Positions 1 to 6,775 of a DNA stretch of 14,465 bases are shown here, in pieces. The first letter of the stretch is position 1. The number at the start of each line of letters is the position of its first letter. The notes under the pieces were generated by a model. The model was not told the origin of the DNA. It did not search any database and worked only from the letters and a program-made list of their open reading frames with translations. This DNA is from CAYNSX01 sp964400165. GTDB lineage: Bacteria; Armatimonadota; Hebobacteria; CAYNSX01. The DNA is taken from contig CAYNSX010000049.1 of NCBI GenBank assembly GCA_964400165.1, positions 1 through 14,465 on the forward strand. The letters are read 5' to 3'. A program made the translations under genes and the position numbers.

Positions 1-38
1 AGGTCGTCGTGGTCGAGGCCGTGGAAGTGCCAGCCCAT
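1..38 (-). CDS. N-terminus of a probable second ABC exporter half (partial, runs off window)
   Basis: Only the first 12 codons are visible. They begin at an ATG whose complement is at 36–38 and read MGWHFHGLDHDD. The start lies one base after the stop codon of the upstream ABC exporter gene, so the two are probably translationally coupled. The short His/Asp-rich opening resembles the cytosolic lead-in of many bacterial ABC exporter halves. The upstream protein has a degenerate nucleotide-binding site that normally pairs with a second, different subunit. That this gene is the partner is inference from position, the opening residues and the neighbour's motif; no domain is visible. No strong Shine-Dalgarno sequence precedes it. 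Confidence 0.5.
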   Translation of the reverse strand, partial: MGWHFHGLDHDD

Positions 39-39
39 G

Positions 40-1902
40 TCAGGCGCTCACCGGCGCGGCGGGGACGGCATCGGGCGGCCGCAATTGGAGTTCGTAGATT
101 TCGCGGTAGAGGCCGCCGCGGGCGAGCAGCTCTTCGTGCGAGCCGCGCTCGACGATGCGACCGTCGTCGACGACGAAAATCTGATTGGCCCGGCGCAGCG
201 TGCTGATGCGGTGGGCGATCACGAACGCGGTGCGGCCTTCGAGCAGGCGGTCGAGCGCGGCCTGAATGCGCGACTCGGTCTCGACATCGACGCTGGACAT
301 CGAGTCGTCGAGCAGCAGGATGCGCGGGTCCACCAGCAACGCCCGGGCGATGGCGATGCGCTGGCGTTGGCCGCCGGAGAGTGTCATCCCGCGCTCACCG
401 ACGACGGTGTCGTAGCCGTCGGGCAGCGTCACGATGAAATCGTGTATCTGCGCGGCCTCGGCCGCGGCGATGACTTCCTCCATCGTCGCCTGCGGGCGGC
501 CGAAGGCGATATTGGCGCGCAGGGTGTCGGAAAACAGGAAGGGGTCCTGCATCACCATCCCGATTTGGCTGCGCAGCGAGGCCAGCGTCACGGTCTTGAT
601 GTCGATGCCGTCGATGAGCACGCGGCCCTCGGTGGGGTCGTAGAAGCGCGGGATGAGGTTGACGACGGTGGTCTTGCCGGAGCCGGTCGGGCCGAGCAGA
701 GCAATGGTCTGACCGGGTGCGATGTCGAAGGAAATGTCGTGCAATGACGGGTCGCCGCCCGGGTGGTAGGCGAAGGTGACGCCCTCGAAACGCACCGCGC
801 CGCGCACCGGAGGCAACGCGATGGCGTTCGGAGCGTCGTGTACCGCGGGTTCGGTGTCGATGAGTTCGAAGATGCGCTCCGACGCCGCGGAGGCGAGCGC
901 GGCGCGGCTGACGACGAACCCGAGCCAGCGCCAGGGCTGCACGACCATCATGTGATAGCCGAGGAACTTGGCATAGGTGCCGACGGTCATCGTGCCGTGA
1001 ATGGCCTGCAAACCGCCGAAGTACAGGATGAGAACGGTGCCGACACTGGGCAGGAAGGTCATCAACGGCGACATCCGCGACCAGATGCGCCAGGCGGAGG
1101 AGGATTCGTTGTAGAGGCGCGTGTTCGCCGGTTCGAAGCGGCTCATCTCGTACTGCTCGCGGCCGAACACTTTCACCAGCCGGAAGCCGGAGAAGTTCTC
1201 TTGCAAGCGTTCCGTCACTTCGCCGGTGGCCTGCTGCTGGCCCATAAAGGCGCGGTGCAAGTGGCGGGCGTTGATGGCGACGACCAGAAAGAGCAGCGGC
1301 AGCGTCGCCAGCGTCAAGAGCGCCAAGTGCCACGACATCAGAATCAGGATCGGGGCGATACCGAAGATGAGCAAACTCGCTCGCACGATGGCGGAGAGCG
1401 ACAAACTCAAGAATCGGCGAAGCGCTTCGACATCCTGCAGCGCCCGCGACATCAACTGTCCCGTCTGCGCCTTGTCGTAAAAACTGAACGACAGCACATG
1501 CAGGTGCGCGTAAATGGCGTTGCGGATGTCATAGATGACGCGCTGCGCCATATACTCGAAGCAATAGGACTGGACGAAGGACAGGACGCCGCTCAAGGCG
1601 GTGGTGACGATGAAGGCCAGGCCCAGCCACAGCAGCAGTTCGGGATGCGGTTTGCCGGGCGTGAGGTCGAGGCCAAAGGTCGGCGCCCAGCGCGGCCACG
1701 ATCCTTCTCCCTTGAGGCCGACATCAATAGCAGCGCCCAACCACTGCGGTGTCAGAATCGTGAAGATGGTGTAGAGAACGACCGTGGTGATGGCGAGCGC
1801 GATCAGCCCACGATAGGGACGAACATAGCCGAACATGCGGAAGAGGATGCGCAGGCGAATGCGCGGCGGGTGCTCGGTGTTCGGGATGCCGAGGCCGATC
1901 AC
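40..1902 (-). CDS. ABC exporter half-transporter with degenerate catalytic site (TM287/YheI/MdlA-type, heterodimeric)
   Basis: Fused membrane domain plus nucleotide-binding domain, about 620 residues, in the inner membrane; it would export a lipid, peptide or drug-like substrate that cannot be named from sequence. About six hydrophobic helices occupy the N-terminal 310 residues. The ATPase domain shows Walker A GPTGSGKT (about 404–411), Q-loop Q452, signature LSGGQ (508–512), Walker B ending LLLDD (D532, D533) and H-loop H564. The usual catalytic Glu after Walker B is Asp (D533), which in known families marks the degenerate site of heterodimeric exporters. The chosen start is GTG at 1902, five bases after the preceding stop. 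The frame is open further upstream, but that stretch is antisense-like Ser/Pro-rich sequence inside the Nfu gene. An internal ATG at 1836 would remove only the lead-in. It is third in a four-gene minus-strand unit. Confidence 0.93.
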   Translation of the reverse strand: MIGLGIPNTEHPPRIRLRILFRMFGYVRPYRGLIALAITTVVLYTIFTILTPQWLGAAIDVGLKGEGSWPRWAPTFGLDLTPGKPHPELLLWLGLAFIVTTALSGVLSFVQSYCFEYMAQRVIYDIRNAIYAHLHVLSFSFYDKAQTGQLMSRALQDVEALRRFLSLSLSAIVRASLLIFGIAPILILMSWHLALLTLATLPLLFLVVAINARHLHRAFMGQQQATGEVTERLQENFSGFRLVKVFGREQYEMSRFEPANTRLYNESSSAWRIWSRMSPLMTFLPSVGTVLILYFGGLQAIHGTMTVGTYAKFLGYHMMVVQPWRWLGFVVSRAALASAASERIFELIDTEPAVHDAPNAIALPPVRGAVRFEGVTFAYHPGGDPSLHDISFDIAPGQTIALLGPTGSGKTTVVNLIPRFYDPTEGRVLIDGIDIKTVTLASLRSQIGMVMQDPFLFSDTLRANIAFGRPQATMEEVIAAAEAAQIHDFIVTLPDGYDTVVGERGMTLSGGQRQRIAIARALLVDPRILLLDDSMSSVDVETESRIQAALDRLLEGRTAFVIAHRISTLRRANQIFVVDDGRIVERGSHEELLARGGLYREIYELQLRPPDAVPAAPVSA

Positions 1903-1906
1903 GGGG

Positions 1907-2179
1907 TTACTGCAGGTGCTCGCGCAAGGCCGCTTCGGCGAGCGGCACGATGGCGTTCCAGTCACCCTCGGGGGTGCGGGTGACGGTGACGAAGTCGTTG
2001 AGGAAGAACACCTGTTGGACATTCGCAATACCCAGCAGCGCCAGCGCCAGCGGGCTGTCGGCGGCCTGCTCGGCGATGGCGAAGGTCTTGGCGGCGGGCG
2101 ACACCGTGCGGTTGACGGTGAATTTGAGCGCGTTCGGATTCGGCGTCGGCTGCACGAAGACTTGGACGGCGTCAGGCAT
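1907..2179 (-). CDS. Stand-alone Nfu/NifU N-terminal domain protein
   Basis: A 90-residue protein matching the N-terminal domain of Nfu-type Fe-S scaffold proteins. It shows the family signature around PNPNALKF (13–20), the central VQQVFFLNDFVTVTR block, and a C-terminal W-x-x-I helix. In the family this domain accompanies the cluster-binding NifU C-terminal domain and is thought to aid targeting to client proteins; it has no cysteines here and cannot bind a cluster itself. The ATG at 2177–2179 follows a GAGGGA Shine-Dalgarno about seven bases upstream. It sits 65 bases downstream of the gene for the missing cluster-binding half, so the two together equal a normal Nfu protein split into two cistrons. 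A role in Fe-S cluster delivery is inferred. Confidence 0.85.
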   Translation of the reverse strand: MPDAVQVFVQPTPNPNALKFTVNRTVSPAAKTFAIAEQAADSPLALALLGIANVQQVFFLNDFVTVTRTPEGDWNAIVPLAEAALREHLQ

Positions 2180-2244
2180 CAGTTCCCTCGCAGGCGCGCA
2201 CAGGCCCGCGGAGAGCCGGCACGGGCGGGCGCGCGATGGGTCGG

Positions 2245-2508
2245 CTAGACCGTAATGACGTTGGAGACTTCGGGGACCTGATGCTTGAGCATCCGCTCGA
2301 TGCCCATCGCCAGGGTCATAGTGGACATCGGGCAGCCGACACAGGCGCCCACCAGATGCAGTTTCACGACGCCGTCGTCATCCATCTCGATGAACTCGAG
2401 GTCGCCGCCGTCCATTTGCAGGGCGGGGCGGATTTGCTCGAGGACGCCTTTCACGCGGCCGATGACTTCCGGGTCGGCGGCGTGGGTCTGTTCTGCGGTA
2501 TCGGGCAT
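2245..2508 (-). CDS. NifU C-terminal-domain Fe-S cluster carrier
   Basis: An 87-residue protein consisting of the NifU C-terminal domain. The conserved IRPALQMDGGDLEF stretch (26–39) is followed by the CxxC motif GACVGCP with C56 and C59. In this family the two cysteines of each monomer coordinate a labile [4Fe-4S] cluster at a dimer interface for transfer to apo-enzymes in the cytoplasm. The ATG at 2506–2508 has a GAGGA Shine-Dalgarno about nine bases upstream. It is the first gene of the minus-strand unit, about 26 bases below a predicted start site. Length is normal for stand-alone NifU-domain proteins. Function in Fe-S assembly is well supported; the client enzymes are unknown. Confidence 0.92.
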   Translation of the reverse strand: MPDTAEQTHAADPEVIGRVKGVLEQIRPALQMDGGDLEFIEMDDDGVVKLHLVGACVGCPMSTMTLAMGIERMLKHQVPEVSNVITV

Positions 2509-2540
2509 CGTGCCAGTTCCTCGCGGGTCGTTGCGTTTCG

Positions 2541-2569
2541 ATGATACGGGGTGGGTACAGTGAAGTCAA
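2541..2569 (-). promoter_or_regulatory. Sigma-70-type promoter for the NifU/Nfu/ABC unit
   Basis: On the minus strand TTGACT (2564–2569) is followed by exactly 17 bases and then TATCAT (2541–2546). These are close to consensus -35 and -10 boxes with ideal spacing. The implied transcript begins near 2534, giving a leader of about 26 bases that contains the Shine-Dalgarno of the NifU-domain gene. It lies back to back with the plus-strand promoter at 2603–2611. Confidence 0.75.
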
Positions 2570-2602
2570 AGGCGCACTTCGAGGAGGGGAATAGCGCGCC
2601 GT

Positions 2603-2611
2603 TGCTATAAT
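2603..2611 (+). promoter_or_regulatory. Extended -10 promoter for the aminotransferase–ahcY–glycosyltransferase unit
   Basis: TGCTATAAT is a perfect extended -10 element (TGn plus TATAAT). No good -35 box is found 16–18 bases upstream, where the sequence is purine-rich GGAGGG. This fits the known rule that extended -10 promoters tolerate a poor -35. Transcription would start near 2618, leaving a leader of only about 17 bases that holds an AAGGGG Shine-Dalgarno ahead of the GTG start at 2635. Confidence 0.7.
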
Positions 2612-2634
2612 CCGAGAGGAAAGGGGATACCCAG

Positions 2635-3771
2635 GTGGCGGTCCCGTTCCTGGACTTGGGCGCCCACCACCTGCCGCTCACGCACGACCTGACCGTCGCT
2701 TTCGGGCGGGTGCTCTCATCGAATCAATTCATTTTGAGCGGCGAGGTGCGGGCGTTCGAAGGGGAATTTGCCGCGTCAGTCGGCGCCGGACAGGCGATTG
2801 CCGTCAATTCCGGCACCGACGCGTTGCGGCTGACATTGGATGCGCTCGGCATCGGCAAGTGGGACGAGGTCATCACGACGCCGTTTTCGTTCATCGCGTC
2901 GGCCTCGACCATCGTGCAATGCGGAGCGCGGCCGGTCTTTGCCGACATCGACCCGGCGACTTTTGCGCTCGACCCCGAATTGGCCGCCGACCGGCTGACG
3001 ACGCGGACGCGGGCGATTCTCGTCGTGCACTTGTACGGGCAGCCGGCGGAGTTGGATGCCCTGCAGGCGCTGGCCGCGGCGCACGGCCTGGCGCTCATCG
3101 AGGACTGCGCGCAAGCGGCGGGGGCGCGCTATCGCGGCACGCCCGTCGGGCGGCTTGGCGCGGCGGGGTGTTTCAGTTTCTATCCGACGAAGAACCTGGG
3201 CGCATTCGGCGACGGCGGGCTGATCATCACCGAGGACGAAGACCTCGCCGACACGCTGCGGATGATCCGCGACCAAGCCGACGAGTCGCACCGGGGTGGG
3301 CCGAAATACTACTACCGCGACCTGGGCTACAACAGCCGCCTCGATGCGCTGCAGGCCGCGATGCTGCGCGTGAAACTGCCGCGGCTGCCGGCGGCGATCG
3401 CCGGACGGCGGCAAGTCGCCGCGCTCTACGACCGCCTGCTGCAGGGCAGTGCCGTGCGGAAGCCGGTAGTGCCCGCGCACACCGAGCACGCCTACAATGT
3501 CTACACCGTCCGAACGCCCGAGCGGAACGCCCTGCAGGAGCACTTGCGCGCCCGCGAAATCGGGAGCATGGTGTACTACCCGGTGCCGCTGCACCGGCAG
3601 CCGGCCCTCCGGTTCCTCGGCTGCCGGCCGGGCGAGTTCCCGGAGGCGGAGCGGGCGGCGGCGGAGGTGCTGTCGCTGCCGATGTACCCGGAGTTGACGG
3701 AGGCGCAGGTCGCCGAGGTGGCGGAGGCAGTACAATCATTCGTCCCGTCGGAGGTGACGGCATGGGCATGA
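2635..3771 (+). CDS. DegT/DnrJ/EryC1/StrS-family PLP-dependent sugar aminotransferase
   Basis: A 378-residue, full-length member of the DegT family, which transfers an amino group (usually from glutamate) to a nucleotide-linked keto-sugar. The order of motifs is typical: opening VPFLDLGA, substrate loop SGTDAL (59–64), IEDCAQAAGA with Asp157 contacting the PLP pyridine nitrogen, then SFYPTKNLGAFGDGG with the internal-aldimine Lys186. The C-terminal half carries the YYYRDLGYNSRLDALQAA and VYYPVPLHRQP motifs. The GTG start at 2635 is fixed by the promoter and Shine-Dalgarno just upstream and by the family's usual N-terminus. It overlaps ahcY by ten bases and shares an operon with a TagA/WecG-type transferase, so a role in surface glycan synthesis is likely. 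The exact sugar cannot be told. Confidence 0.93.
   Translation: MAVPFLDLGAHHLPLTHDLTVAFGRVLSSNQFILSGEVRAFEGEFAASVGAGQAIAVNSGTDALRLTLDALGIGKWDEVITTPFSFIASASTIVQCGARPVFADIDPATFALDPELAADRLTTRTRAILVVHLYGQPAELDALQALAAAHGLALIEDCAQAAGARYRGTPVGRLGAAGCFSFYPTKNLGAFGDGGLIITEDEDLADTLRMIRDQADESHRGGPKYYYRDLGYNSRLDALQAAMLRVKLPRLPAAIAGRRQVAALYDRLLQGSAVRKPVVPAHTEHAYNVYTVRTPERNALQEHLRAREIGSMVYYPVPLHRQPALRFLGCRPGEFPEAERAAAEVLSLPMYPELTEAQVAEVAEAVQSFVPSEVTAWA
3750..3756 (+). promoter_or_regulatory. Ribosome binding site that fixes the ahcY start
   Basis: GGAGGTG lies inside the 3' end of the aminotransferase gene, seven bases (after GGAGG) before ATG 3762. It favours that ATG over the second in-frame ATG at 3768 and over all upstream in-frame codons, which are only a shadow of the aminotransferase. 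Confidence 0.75.
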
Positions 3772-5024
3772 CGAGCGAAGTCCTCGACCGGGCGATGAAT
3801 GACGCCGGGCGCTTGCGCGTCGAATGGGCGGCGGCGGAGATGCCCGTCCTTGGTGCGCTGCGCGACCGGTTTATGGGCGAGCGGCCGCTCGAAGGCATCC
3901 GCATCGGCGCCTGCCTCCATGTCACCAGCGAGACGGCGAACCTTATCGAGTGCTTGCGAGCGGGCGGCGCGACGGTGGCGCTGTGCGCCTCGAACCCATT
4001 GAGCACGCAGGACGAAGTCGCCGCCTATCTCTCCACGCGGGAGGGCGTCGCGGTCTACGCCGTGCGCGGCGAAGACACCGAGACCTATTACGGTCACCTG
4101 CGCAAGGTGCTCGACCTGCAGCCGCAGATTGTTCTGGATGACGGCGCCGATCTCATCTCGACACTGCACACCGAGCACCAGGATTCGGCGGGGCAGGTCA
4201 TCGGCGGCTGCGAGGAGACGACGACGGGCGTGGTGCGGCTGCGGAGCATGGAGCGCGACGGGGTGCTGAAGTTCCCGGTCGTGGCGGTGAACGAAGCGAA
4301 GAGCAAGCAGTATTTCGACAACCGCTACGGCACCGGCCAGAGTACGATCGACGGCCTGCTGCGCGCCACCAACCTGTTGCTCGCCGGGCGCACTTTCGTC
4401 GTCTGCGGCTACGGGTTCTGCGGCCGCGGGCTGGCGCTGCGGGCGCGGGGGATGGGCGCCCAGGTCGTCGTGTGCGAAATCGACCCGATGAAGGCGCTCG
4501 AAGCCGTCATGGAGGGCTATCGGGTGCTGCCGCTGGCCGAGGCGGCGGGTGAGGGCGATGTGTTCGTCACGGTCACCGGCAATGTCGCGGTGCTGCGCGA
4601 GGAGCACTTCCGCGAAATGAAGGACGGCGCGGTGCTGGCCAACAGCGGGCACTTCAATGTCGAAATCGACCTGCCGGCGCTCGAAGCGCTGGCCACCTCG
4701 CAGCGCACGGTGCGGACCAATGTGGTGGAATACCGGATGCCGGATGGGCGGCACATCTACCTGGTGGCGCAGGGGCGGCTGGTGAACCTCGCCGCGGCCG
4801 AGGGGCACCCGGCGGCGGTGATGGATATGTCGTTCGCCAATCAAGCGTTGAGTGTCGTGTACCTCACCACCGAGGGCTCGCGCCTGGCGCCGGCGGTCTA
4901 CCCAGTGCCGCAGGCGCTGGATGAGGAAGTGGCGCGCCTGAAGTTGCAGGCGCTGGGCGTAGAGATTGATACTTTGACGCCGGAGCAAGCCGAATACCTC
5001 TCGTCGTGGCAGAAGGGAACCTAG
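3762..5024 (+). CDS. ahcY: S-adenosylhomocysteinase (adenosylhomocysteine hydrolase)
   Basis: Cytosolic NAD-dependent enzyme that reversibly splits S-adenosylhomocysteine, the product of SAM methylations, to adenosine and homocysteine. The protein has 420 residues, the short form lacking the roughly 40-residue insertion of many bacterial enzymes. Visible motifs are LHVTSETANL (52–61), CASNPLSTQDE (75–85), DDGAD (126–130), EETTTGV (151–157), K182/D186/N187 in the SKQYFDN block, the NAD-binding glycine motif CGYGFCGRG (215–223) and NSGHFNVE with His297. The C-terminus stops at SSWQKGT, without the Lys/Tyr NAD-clamping tail of the eukaryotic enzyme, as in archaeal and thermophile-type forms. Its start overlaps the aminotransferase gene and its end overlaps the next gene. 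Why a methyl-cycle enzyme sits between two sugar genes is not explained by the sequence. Confidence 0.97.
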   Translation: MGMTSEVLDRAMNDAGRLRVEWAAAEMPVLGALRDRFMGERPLEGIRIGACLHVTSETANLIECLRAGGATVALCASNPLSTQDEVAAYLSTREGVAVYAVRGEDTETYYGHLRKVLDLQPQIVLDDGADLISTLHTEHQDSAGQVIGGCEETTTGVVRLRSMERDGVLKFPVVAVNEAKSKQYFDNRYGTGQSTIDGLLRATNLLLAGRTFVVCGYGFCGRGLALRARGMGAQVVVCEIDPMKALEAVMEGYRVLPLAEAAGEGDVFVTVTGNVAVLREEHFREMKDGAVLANSGHFNVEIDLPALEALATSQRTVRTNVVEYRMPDGRHIYLVAQGRLVNLAAAEGHPAAVMDMSFANQALSVVYLTTEGSRLAPAVYPVPQALDEEVARLKLQALGVEIDTLTPEQAEYLSSWQKGT

Positions 5025-6775
5025 CGCTCCTCGACGGGGTGCGCGTCGCCGGGGTGGCGGCGCTGCTCGCAGCCGGGGGGCTGGCGCTGCTCGTGCGGTC
5101 GCGCCGCGCCGCCGGCGGCTATCTCCCCTCGTTGATGGTGTGCGCCGCGGTGGCGATCCCGCTGGCGCTATGGGCGCCGCGGGCGATGGCCATCCCGCTC
5201 CTCGTGGGCGGGGCGCTGGCGTTCGGCGTCGGCGTCGCGGTGGACGAACTCGGCCTGACCCGCGGCACGAAGGTCCTGGCCGCGCTGCTGCTCGCCGGCG
5301 TCGCCGCGCTGCTCGACATCCGCATCAACTCGATCAAGATTCCGTTCCTGGCGCAGGCGGCGGACCTGGGCGATTGGTCGTACCCCGTCACGGTGCTGTG
5401 GCTGGCGGTGGCGACCTACGCGGTGGTGGTGGCGGCACGCGTCCGCGGCGTGCTGCTGGGCGTAGTGGCGCTCGCCGCGCTGTGCTTCGTGTTCGTCGTC
5501 ATCCTCGACAACCACGAGGGCAACGCCGCCGAACTGCTGGTCAGTCTGGCGCTCTTCGGCGCCGCGGCGGGCGGGTTCTGGTTTGCCTGGCCGCCGGCAC
5601 GCACGCCGCTGGCGGCGCCGGCCTGGTGGGCGTTCGCCTTCTGGGTGGCGGCGTTGAGCGTCGTCGGCGCATTCAAGCAGACGGCGTTCCTGTTCATTTG
5701 GTGGCCGTTGCTGGTCTTCGGGCTGCCGCTGCTGCAGACGGGCTATGCGCTGCTCGACGCCGGTCCGGGGCGGCTGCGGCTGCGCGTCGGCGCGCAGCGG
5801 CAATTGCTGCATGAGGCGCTGCTCGCCACCGGTGTCCCCGAGCGGGCGCTGGCGGTGCTCTTCTTGGCGATGACGGGCTACCTGTGTGCCGGGGCGATGG
5901 TGCTGACGCTGATGATCGAAGTAACCTTCGTGGCGAAACTGGCTGTCCTCGCGGTGTGGCTGCTGTGCGGGCTGGTCGGATTCGTCGTCGCCATCCGTTT
6001 GTTGCAGCGGCCCGGCGAGGAGCGCGCCGAGATTGATGTGCTTGATGTGCCGGTCGACCGCATCACGATGAACGAAGTGCTGGCGCGCATCGGCGAGTTC
6101 GTCGCGTCGCGGACGCCGCACTTGATTGTGACCTCCGACTCGCTCGCCATCCTGCGGGCGCGGCGCGACCGCGAGTATCACGACCTCGTGCAGGGCGCCG
6201 ACTTGGTGCTCGCCGACGGTGCCGGCGTCGTCCTGGTGGCGCGGATGACCGGCCAAGCGCTGTCGGAGCGCGTCACCGGCGTCGACCTCACCGAGGCGCT
6301 CTGCCGCCGGGCGGCGGAAGCGGGATGGCGGGTGTTCCTGCTCGGCGGCGCGCCCGGCGTCGCCGATGAAGCGGCGCGGCGGCTCCGCGAGCGCCATCCG
6401 CAACTTGTCATCGCCGGTACGCACCACGGCTACTTCCCGCCGGGCGATGACGACACCGTCGCGGCGGTGGTGGGCGCGGCGCGGCCCGAGGTGCTGTTCG
6501 TCGCGCTGGGCAGCCCGCGGCAGGAGAAGTGGATCCGCCGCCACCAGGACGCCATCGGCGTGCCGGTGGCGATGGGGGTGGGCGGGACGCTCGATGTGCT
6601 CGCCGGGCGGCTGCGGCGGGCGCCGGCGTGGATGCAGCGCGCCGGGCTGGAGTGGCTGTTCCGCACCGTGCAGGAGCCGGCGCGCCTGCGGCGGGTGCTG
6701 GCGCTGCCGTGGTTTCTGCTGCTGGGCGTGCGTGAGGCGATCTTCGGGGGCGCGCGGACGCGAGCCGGCCGCTAA
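5006..6775 (+). CDS. Fusion: catalytically degenerate MraY/WecA-like membrane domain + GT26 (TagA/WecG/CpsF) glycosyltransferase
   Basis: A 589-residue protein in two parts. Residues about 1–335 form some ten hydrophobic helices whose loop pattern follows the MraY/WecA/TagO polyprenyl-phosphate sugar-phosphate transferases, but the active-site residues are missing (see findings). Residues about 345–575 are a GT26 domain, which in TagA adds N-acetylmannosamine to lipid-linked GlcNAc. It has TSDS (376–379), DG with Asp404, ERVTG with Arg422, LLGGAPG (446–451 region), GTHHGYF and SPRQEKW with Gln506, then AMGVGGTLDVLAGR and the C-terminal WMQRAGLEWLFR membrane-contact segment. The GTG start at 5006 overlaps ahcY by 19 bases but has no clear Shine-Dalgarno. 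An in-frame GTG at 5039 is an alternative and changes little. Its stop overlaps the stop of the convergent peptidase gene. Likely role: membrane-tethered glycan assembly. Confidence 0.88.
   Translation: MAEGNLALLDGVRVAGVAALLAAGGLALLVRSRRAAGGYLPSLMVCAAVAIPLALWAPRAMAIPLLVGGALAFGVGVAVDELGLTRGTKVLAALLLAGVAALLDIRINSIKIPFLAQAADLGDWSYPVTVLWLAVATYAVVVAARVRGVLLGVVALAALCFVFVVILDNHEGNAAELLVSLALFGAAAGGFWFAWPPARTPLAAPAWWAFAFWVAALSVVGAFKQTAFLFIWWPLLVFGLPLLQTGYALLDAGPGRLRLRVGAQRQLLHEALLATGVPERALAVLFLAMTGYLCAGAMVLTLMIEVTFVAKLAVLAVWLLCGLVGFVVAIRLLQRPGEERAEIDVLDVPVDRITMNEVLARIGEFVASRTPHLIVTSDSLAILRARRDREYHDLVQGADLVLADGAGVVLVARMTGQALSERVTGVDLTEALCRRAAEAGWRVFLLGGAPGVADEAARRLRERHPQLVIAGTHHGYFPPGDDDTVAAVVGAARPEVLFVALGSPRQEKWIRRHQDAIGVPVAMGVGGTLDVLAGRLRRAPAWMQRAGLEWLFRTVQEPARLRRVLALPWFLLLGVREAIFGGARTRAGR

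Noticed and set aside
763..1983. Long plus-strand open frame antisense to the ABC exporter
   Set aside because: Composition is typical of GC-rich antisense shadow (Arg/Gly/Gln/His-rich, no domain), and the minus strand carries all the ABC motifs.
1903..2028. Upstream extension of the ABC exporter by 42 residues
   Set aside because: It is Ser/Pro-rich shadow of the Nfu N-domain gene; a GTG right after that gene's stop gives a normal exporter N-terminus.
2859..3761. Open frame extending ahcY 301 codons upstream
   Set aside because: It overlaps the aminotransferase body; the GGAGGTG site and family N-terminus place the ahcY start at 3762.
3576..4988. Long minus-strand open frame opposite ahcY
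   Set aside because: His/Arg/Gln-rich shadow with no recognisable motif; the plus strand encodes an unmistakable adenosylhomocysteinase.
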